Source of the DNA: Daphnia carinata
Lineage: Eukaryota > Arthropoda > Branchiopoda > Diplostraca > Daphniidae
Assembly: GCF_022539665.2 (NCBI RefSeq)
Contig: NC_081340.1
Span: 1,674,001 to 1,738,000 of the forward strand
Direction: 5' to 3'
DNA length: 64,000 nt
Part shown: positions 56,479 to 64,000 of the stretch, in pieces
How positions within the stretch are numbered: the first letter of the stretch is position 1
Layout of the letters: each line of letters starts with the position of its first letter
Position numbers and translations under genes: made by a program
Notes under the pieces: model-generated
Database searches by the model: none
What the model saw: only the letters and a program-made list of their open reading frames with translations
Told to the model about the DNA's origin: nothing

Positions 56479-58244
56479 TGTCTTTGATTTCGAACAAAAC
56501 CCGGTCAACACTTTTGTTTGTTTTCTTGGTATTTTTGGGTTACTGGCCTTGTTAGGCCTAACTCGTTCGCACTTTCTTCTGTTTTTTTTTCTTGTTTGTC
56601 TTGGTCAAAAACGATGGTAAAAGGGCAGACAAGCAAGAAGTATTGGCCGGTAAGGTGGCAACATGTTCCAAAAATTTTCGTCCGTCTTAGTTGGCCCGTT
56701 TTTTTTCGTCTCCCGAACGATGCACACTGTCGGATGGGGAAACGAAGAGGAAAGAGATGGTACGTGCGTCCGCGATGATGTCCCGACGGCGACTGACTGA
56801 CCTTGAGTCAAACGTCGGAGAGCGTCCGGTATACCGCCAAAAATGAAATCAAATGCAATCACAGAGGGTGGCTTATAACACGGAAGGCTATTCCACCCTT
56901 TCTATCGTTCCTCCCCAGTTTCCACACCCGGGATTATCTTTTGTTTTTTTTTTCACTTGCTATTTTACCTAGGCCACTTTTGCGTCTAAACAGCCGGCCG
57001 GTATGCAAGCCAGCGCGCGCTGTAGTCCACTGATCACTCTGGAGAAAAAATAAATAAAAATATTAAAAATTCGTCGGGAGAGAATGAGCCTCACAATCGG
57101 GAAAATGCTCCCGGTGAACGATGCTCTGTGAGAAATCTTTTACACGAAAGGGAAAGACGGAGAGAAAGAACGAGGGCGGGTGGGCTCTGATTGACGCTTT
57201 CCTGCTTTTGTTCAATTGAGCAGGAGTGTAGAGAGAGAAAACGAGAGAGAACAAGAAAAAGCGAGAAACGGGAGCAGGAGAATGAACGAGTAAAAGAAAA
57301 AGGGAATCGGAAAGAGGAACCGTCCCGTTTGGTATAACTGTACAAATATAAGAAAAATTTGAACATGTACAAAGCAGCGGGAACTTTCAATTTTCAATCA
57401 ATAACGAGTGGCATCCGCGACCGACGTCGCCGGCAATAAGTTCCGGATAGAATTGATTGATCTTTGATTTCACGCGAGTCTTTGAAAATGAATCAAGGAC
57501 AATTCCATCCGAATAGACTATACATTCAATTTAAGCAGGACTTTGCCATACAACTAGCCAACTTTTAAGTAGGAAATGGTCGATTCAAAGACCTTATAGT
57601 TTAGCTCTGAACTGCGCCATCGTCAACACATTTTCTTATTAGTTGGATTTACAGATTCGAGTGGCAATAACATAGGCAAAAGTTGGATATTGCCATCGTT
57701 TGCAAGTCAGCCGCAGAAAAAAAAATGTTTAAATATTTCTTTTTTTAAAGATAAACTAGTCAAACTTGACAACCTTGAGCTTGGTGGTTGGAAAGGTGGA
57801 TGACTGTCATCACCAAGCCAAGTTATTATGGTTAGGACAACCTGTCAATCCAGTGTTACCCTCGCGAACTTTCTATTCTTTAGTGAAATATGAATGTTGT
57901 TTATAAACAGCTAATTCACTGGTTGGATCCAGGAATTTGTTCTGGTATTTTTTAAATAAAAATTAACACGCGCGCGTGAAAACCTAACACATTCGGTCCG
58001 GATTTTATTTTAATGATAAAACTGTTGAAAGAAAAGGTATTGTGGACTTAAACATTACATCCAAGTAAAGAATGTCACTGGATGCGTCTTTTTTTTAAAT
58101 CCTACCAAATAAGTATTTAAATTCGCGCCTCGTTTTTAAGAAAAATAAAATTCACTGAAAATACACGATGTTACTGATTAGCAACACCCCGCTCCGATGT
58201 AAACAATTCCCGAAGTCACGTAACGTGTGTTTTCTTATCGCTCC
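56479..58244. other. Shared upstream region of fuseless and ABCB10
   Basis: About 1.77 kb between divergent starts. It includes a purine-rich stretch at 57220-57310. An open minus frame at 57091-57390 is just the translation of that low-complexity sequence. No gene was seen. Confidence 0.55.
57220..57310. repeat. Purine-rich low-complexity tract
   Basis: About 90 bases almost free of pyrimidines on the plus strand (GAGAGAGAAAACGAGAG type). It could be a simple repeat or a GAGA-factor-like regulatory tract. Confidence 0.55.
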
Positions 58245-60839
58245 ATGGCTCTTGTATCCCGTCTATTGGCATCACCGTCGTGCTCTCGACAGGTAATTTT
58301 CCTAACAAGAGCGAAATGTAGTAGTCTAGCCAGCAGATCTTTTCTACATGCGAAACATGGTAAGAACAATAGTGTCTGCTCATGGAGATTCCTCAGCTCA
58401 ACTTCGCTGAGGAACGCCGGCTTAACTACAACCGAGACCGCCACCAAAGCCACCAAACCCAAAATCAAATCCGAAGAACTTCGGAGACTTGTTGGTTTGG
58501 CGAAATCTGAAAAGTACAGATTGACTGGTATTCAACCTGTTTGTTAATTATGTGCAACACTTCTTGACCTTCATGTGTTTGTTCTTATATCAGGTGGCAT
58601 AGCACTACTCTTTGTCTCCAGTGCAATAACTATGGCCATACCATTTGCTCTGGGGAAGGTCATAGATATCATTTACGGGGCAAATCAAGAATCCATGGTA
58701 GAAAATCTTACCAACGTCTCCCTTGCCCTTGTTGGTATTTTCATCTTTGGAGCTGCTTGTAATTTTGGACGTACTTACCTGATGGGTGTATCAGGTATTT
58801 TGCTGCATCAGTAAAGATTTCTTGTTATTATTCCAAATATATTTGTCCACCTTCAGGTCAGAGGATCACTCAAGCTTTACGAAGGAATGTTTATGCTGCC
58901 ATAATCAAACAAGAAGTGATTATCTGATTTTATCCACTTCTCGTTGATGTGAACTAAGTCATCTAACATCGGGTTTTAATTTTCTAAATTCTAGGTAGCT
59001 TTCTTTGACAAAAACAAGACAGGAGAGCTGATCAACAGGCTTTCTGCCGATACATCCCTAGTCAGTCAGTGTGTCACCTCCAACATTTCTGATGGTATCA
59101 GATCCAGTGCATTAGTGGTTTCAGGTGTTGCTATGATGGTATTTGTTTACAAACATATTAGAACGAAAGAATTTTTTGTTTAGCCACAATTTTTATCCCG
59201 TGTAGTTTTACATGTCCCCGCAGTTAGCTCTAGTCGGCCTGTCGATTGTTCCACCAGTTGCAGGAATGGCCATTCTCTATGGCCGTTTCGTTAGAAAAAT
59301 TTCTAAAAATGTTCAGGTACAACGACGACATTCTTTTTCTTTGGAAACTTGACAAACCTCTTTGTTTTCTAGGATGCGTTAGCGCAAGCCACTCAAGTTG
59401 CAGAGGAACGAATTGCAAATGTACGGACTGTAAGGGCGTTTGGCCAAGAGAACCGTGAGTTTGCACGCTATGACGAACGTATCGAGCACGTACTTCAACT
59501 TGGTTACAAAGAAGCAAAAGCGAAAGGAATTTTTTTCGCTTTGGTAATTTTATTTTCTGGATGTAAGGATTTTTCTCAAAATTGTCTAATGGCACCAGGT
59601 TTTTTTTTTTATAATGTTACAGACTGGTTTGAGCGGAAATGCAATCATAATTTCTGTTCTCTACTACGGCGGGCTGATGGTGACGGAGTCGTCACTGACG
59701 GCTGGCCAGCTCTCTGCCTTTTTGCTTTACGCCGCGTACGTCACCATTTCGCTGAGTGGCCTCTCCTCGTGTTACTCGGAAATGATGAAAGGATTAGGTG
59801 CTTCTACCCGTCTTTGGCAACTGATTGACAAGCGGCCGGACATCCCCATTTCTGGAGGTGCTGTCATCCCGGCCGGGCAATTCCAAGGCGCTATTCAGTT
59901 CCGCGACCTTAGTTTTGCCTACCCAACCAGATCCGACGCGCCCATTTTCAACCATTTAAATCTCGACGTTCCGGCCGGATCCGTCACCGCGATTGTCGGT
60001 TCCAGCGGATCGGGAAAGAGTACCCTGGCAGCACTTCTTCTCCGCTTTTACGATCCCATCAGCGTAACGAAAATAGTTTTTTCTGTTTACCTATTGCATT
60101 CCCTTTTATCAAATTGTGGTTTTCCACGTTTAGGGTCAAGTACTTGTTGATGGTTATTCTGTAACCGACCTCGATCCTCAATGGCTCCGGTCGAACATAG
60201 GCACAGTCAGCCAGGTAATGCATTATGCTACTTTCAACATCTATCGTGAGAGGACTTCCAACACTACTATTTCAGGAACCATCGTTGTTTTCCTGCTCGA
60301 TACGTGAAAATATTTTATATGGAGCCAACACGCCTGATTCTGTTAGTGAAGAACAGCTTATCCAAGCTGCCAAAGAGGCTAATGCTTGGTCGTTCATTCA
60401 GCAATGTCCTCAAGGACTGGAAACTATTGTCGGTGAACGAGGTGTTCTCCTATCCGGTGGACAAAGGCAAAGAATAGCCATTGCACGAGCCATAGTCAAG
60501 GTATTGAAAGAAAATTTAATACTTCATCAATGTAACGATAATTGCACATGTTCATTTGTACTGTATTAGAATCCTCGTATATTGCTACTAGACGAAGCTA
60601 CGAGCGCGCTTGATTCTGAAAGCGAATCTCTTGTTCAGGAGGCACTAGAACGCGTGATGAAAGACCGAACGGTCTTGACTATTGCCCATCGACTGTCGAC
60701 CATCCGCAAGGCATCGCAGATTGCTGTGCTGGAACGCGGCCGAGTGGTTGAGCTGGGCACCTATGAAGCACTGATTTCCATCCCCAATGGCGTGTTTAAG
60801 AAATTAGTTGAACGGCAGACTGTCGGTTTGTTTGCTTAA
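58245..60839 (+). CDS. ABCB10: Mitochondrial ABC half-transporter ABCB10
   Basis: Inner-mitochondrial-membrane ABC half-transporter that in vertebrates supports haem synthesis, with biliverdin proposed as substrate. Ten exons: 58245-58527, 58594-58794, 58857-58915, 58995-59138, 59224-59316, 59373-59543, 59623-60063, 60134-60214, 60276-60500 and 60570-60839, 655 residues. The first ~80 residues are rich in Arg, Ser and Ala without acidic residues, as in a mitochondrial presequence. The membrane domain includes [17 protein letters not shown] and [20 protein letters not shown]. The nucleotide domain has Walker [10 protein letters not shown], the Q loop near [11 protein letters not shown], the signature LSGGQ, Walker [10 protein letters not shown] and the switch IAHRLS. 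Closest in memory to ABCB10 rather than ABCB8. The start is the first ATG of the frame. Confidence 0.93.
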
Positions 60840-60843
60840 TAAA
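60838..60843 (+). terminator. Polyadenylation hexamer overlapping the ABCB10 stop
   Basis: AATAAA shares two bases with the TAA stop codon at 60837-60839. If it is used, the 3' untranslated region would be only about 15-30 bases. Confidence 0.4.
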
Positions 60844-63016
60844 GAACAAAACACACGTTGTTTTCTTCTTCGCTCATGTTGTTTGGGTAAAATTTGGCGT
60901 CTATTGTCAATTGTTATTTCTATGTAGATAAAATTTTGGGCCTATAGAGAATATATATTTGATTTGGGTGTTAGTGTTTTTTTGTCCTACTAGTACTGTT
61001 TGTCGATTTTCTCGATTCGAATTTTCTGCCCATAGATGGTGCTGGACGTGTTTGGTAAATATGGTTTCTTTTTCGGTTCTTTGGGGGACCATTAATGTTT
61101 AAATGTTTACCATCTCTGTAGCTATAAAAATTGGACTTTCTGGGTGTACAAGAAAAAGGTGCAGGGCACCGTTACGTTTTCAGTTTTTGGTCTTTGCAAA
61201 CAGAGCAGTAATGCATGGAATTCTAATTTCAAGTGTGTTTGGCGGGTTTGTTACCGCTAGATGGCTAGCCGTTGAATGCTCCATAATTGAAGGCCGCGAG
61301 ATTTGCTCATAACCTTGTAGCTTCTCTGGTGTACCGGCACGTGGATGTAGCACTGCCAGCTCATAAATCGTGTCATCGAATTCAAATAAGCAATGTATTC
61401 CTTTCTTCCTTTTCAAATTCTTTTCGTTTTATGTTCTTTTAGAATTTTGTACCCTTATTTGATTCACTCGTGTGAAGCGAAGTGTGAAGTAGTGCAGTGT
61501 TAAAGCAAAAAATGAAAGCTAAACGAAGCTATGTGGAACTGGGATGTAGATTGACACATGCAGTAATGGATTCCACCAAAAAAGAAGGTACTTCATTGAA
61601 AATAATTGCTTGGTTGATGGTAGATGGATGGAAATATTGATGTTTGTAGAATATAACAGAAGTAAGATGATCACCAGATTTTAGTTAAGGGAAAAACTCA
61701 CCTTACAAGAGTTAGACAACTGAAAAGAAGTACAGTAGAAATGTATTCTCTTGATTCACACGGTTAATCAAACATTTTCATGTCACCAACGTTAGTGGAC
61801 ATTCCATTTGTTGTCTCTACAGTTATGCAATTTGAAACTTGAGCATTGGTTGAAATATCTATCTTGGGTGCAGTAAACAACAACCATAGATGTTTATTTT
61901 AAAAATTTATCGATTCGAACATTGTAAACACCGTGAGCCGTCCATAGCATGCATTTGAACGTGGACTTGCTAGATGCCTCTACTCTCAGTGAGTTGTTTA
62001 CAGAATTTCACCGTTATCGCACTTCCTTCTGGCAGTTTTCCCCTGCGTGATTGACAGCAGCGCGAAATGTGAACGCAATTTATCTTTGTTTTCGATTTTG
62101 TACAGATGTTTCCAGGTTTTTTTTTAGCTAAGCGGACTTGTATGTATTAAAGAAATTGAGGGTGGGGAATTAAAAGAAGATAACACGAAATAACGAATTT
62201 GTTTATCCTTACGAGTTAGAATAGCGCAACGGAAGAAGAAAGCAGATAAAACGAAGTGACGTGAAACGGAATTCATTTATTAGGAAGATTTAAAACCAAA
62301 AATAATGGGTAGCTTCAATGGTCCACCGGTTCAACTCCGCAATCGGTTCCAGTAGTACCGAGTATTTGTACAAGTCTAATTTTTGTAACGGGCAAAGATT
62401 CACATTCCCGATATGTTGTTGAGGAAAATGTTGATTGACACAAGAAAAACCCAGAGATGATAATTGTTTGATCGGTAAACGATGCCAATACGTCTGGCTC
62501 TATCTCAAATTCCTATAGGATGTCTGGCTGTGATTTCATGGTCACTGTGTTCGCTATTCGCACAGCTGTAAGTGTTCAATCTGTGAGATTTTCCATTTCA
62601 CTGTTGTAGAAAAACTCTGAACAAATTTTGGAAAAACGTCAAAATTCATTTTAATAATAAATAAATCTTTGGTGGCAGCCTTCAAAAGTAATACCATAGG
62701 AAAAACTAAATTAAAATGCGTTTAGAAAGACTTTGGAATCAAAGTGTAATATCGGCATCAGAGCAACATGAGATAAAATAACTAGGCACGCCAAGGCCAA
62801 CATTCATTTATCGTCAACCTGTGATTTATTTCTCGGTCAGTCGAGATTTATAATTAACTTTTACTCTATTTACAGAATTATTCTTTGCCAACACCTATGA
62901 CGATTTCCGCCGTTATTAGGCAATGATAAAAAATGCGTGACGACCAGTGAAAAGGTCACGTGCTCGAGAAACGGTGAGATATGGCAGACAGAACATGAAT
63001 GTCGTTCTACATGCTG
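60844..63016. other. Intergenic, no gene seen
   Basis: About 2.2 kb after ABCB10. Scattered open frames (61103-61312 plus, 61180-61416 minus) overlap on opposite strands and lack domains. No tRNA, repeat array or conserved motif was recognised. Confidence 0.55.
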
Positions 63017-63055
63017 TATATAAAGCCCCACTGGAAAGAAAATGCCCAATCAGTC
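63017..63055 (+). promoter_or_regulatory. TATA box plus initiator upstream of the solute transporter gene
   Basis: TATATAAAG at 63017-63025 is followed by TCAGTC at 63050-63055, which fits the arthropod initiator TCAGTY. The spacing from TATA to the initiator A is about 35 bases, near the normal 30. The predicted leader would be about 140 bases. Confidence 0.5.
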
Positions 63056-63194
63056 ATCGGTGCAGTTGCGTATCTCACTTCAGTCGATAAACTCACGCGA
63101 AACCTTTATGTACGTTTTTCACTTCAATTGTCCTGCCTTTTGGATATAGACATTGTGCACTTGATTCCTGAACTTTTACTTACCGAAAAAAAAA

Positions 63195-64000
63195 ATGCAA
63201 ACAACCAAAATGGAATACTCCTACAATTGTAGCTATTTTCAGTACAATAACGTGACACCCCCAAATATAGGCCAACAAATGAAAGGTGAGAATGTTCCGT
63301 CTTGAATTTATCGGTTGACGTAACTGTTGCTCGATAATCTAATCTTTGATTTTCCTGTTGTGAACAGCATTGGGCAAGTTCGCCATGGGCGTGGGAATTG
63401 CCGGCGGAATTAGTACCGCGCTGTTGATTGTCCTTTTCATCATCAATGTTTTTACTAATATCAAGAGGAGTCCAGCACGCAGAAGAAGATTGCTCTGCTG
63501 GATCACTTCTATGCCCATGGTGGTCTCAATATTGTCGCTCTTTATCTTTCTGATTCCCAGGGCCAGTGATATTTGCGACACCGTCAAACAAGTGTAATTT
63601 ATTAAGCGACTCTTTCTCAATATTAAACAAAATTTCTAATGACGACATTTTGACGCAGGTATTTACCTTTCGTCTTGATGCATTTCGTCGATTTGGCTTT
63701 GTTGATTCAAGGAGGCGAAGAGGGTGTCCTTAACGAGGTGGTCGAGGTTCAGGCCCCCTTTTCCTTGTGTCAACCGCCTTGTTGTTTCTTTGGAATTTGC
63801 GTCCATGATCTCACTTTCACCAAGTAAGTATTTTTTAAAAAGGGATTTTCCATCCTTTGTTGAAGCACAATTACCTTTCCGTTTTACAGGATAAGACTTC
63901 GCATTGTTAAAGGATTGGTCTACCAAGCGCCAGTCTTGCAATTTGTTTTAATTATAATAATGAACGTGCTGGATCACGCGGATTTTCTCGAACAAAAAGT
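63195..64000 (+). CDS. Organic solute transporter alpha-like protein, N-terminal part
   Basis: Multipass membrane protein of the Ost-alpha/TMEM184 family; in vertebrates the alpha subunit pairs with a beta subunit to carry bile acids and sterols. Exons 63195-63285, 63368-63593, 63659-63823 and 63890-64000, continuing beyond the window. The first exon encodes a short N-terminus with an NCS and an NVT sequon. Three membrane helices are visible (GVGIAGGISTALLIVLFIIN, WITSMPMVVSILSLFIFLIP and the one after QAPVLQFVL). The Cys-rich cytosolic motif PPCCFFGIC and the following basic stretch match Ost-alpha. The ATG at 63195 is the first in frame; a second in-frame ATG lies at 63210. Promoter elements 140-180 bases upstream support this start. 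Confidence 0.85.

Noticed and set aside
57063-57397. Several Ser/Phe-rich minus-strand frames upstream of ABCB10
   Set aside because: They are translations of the purine-rich tract and have no conserved features.

Overview
This is arthropod nuclear DNA, most likely from a branchiopod crustacean of the Daphnia type. The genes are intron-rich with mostly 50-100 bp GT-AG introns, intergenic spaces are short, and the proteins are animal orthologues such as narrow abdomen/NALCN, fuseless, eggless/SETDB1 and Rabankyrin-5. The species is inferred from gene style; nothing in the window proves it. Exon chains were built by hand from splice sites, reading-frame continuity and remembered family sequences, so single junctions may be off by a few bases.

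Layout, left to right: the N-terminal part of CCS (-, runs off the left edge); synaptotagmin-14/16 (-); ABCD4 (+); WDHD1/Ctf4 (-); NALCN (+, about 30 exons, with a tRNA-Lys in an intron); a repeat-bearing gap that holds a copied piece of a NALCN exon; SETDB1 (+), bracketed by two copies of one dispersed repeat; two tail-to-tail 4CL-like acyl-CoA ligases, both ending in the peroxisomal signal SKL; a roughly 530 bp palindromic element beside a tRNA-Val; a neprilysin-like M13 peptidase (-) and, head to head with it across a tRNA-Asp, a secreted M2 peptidase (+); NUF2 (-); NEURL2 (-); ANKFY1/Rabankyrin-5 (-) with a Ly6 gene nested on the opposite strand in one intron; fuseless (-); ABCB10 (+); and the 5' part of an organic-solute-transporter-alpha gene (+, runs off the right edge).

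Most genes are unrelated housekeeping or neuronal genes and form no pathway. Local relationships that may matter are the duplicated peroxisomal ligase pair, the divergent pair of extracellular zinc peptidases that both belong to peptide-trimming families, and the repeat-bracketed SETDB1 locus next to a NALCN-derived fragment.

The strongest observation is that the M2 peptidase carries ACE2-type rather than ACE-type specificity residues: Arg in the WGRFW motif, and loss of the Lys and Tyr that bind the substrate carboxylate. Second is the 37-codon NALCN exon copy, which differs from the gene only at synonymous sites. Two single-base frame breaks, in synaptotagmin-14 and NALCN, lie in short homopolymers of otherwise intact genes and look more like consensus errors than decay.
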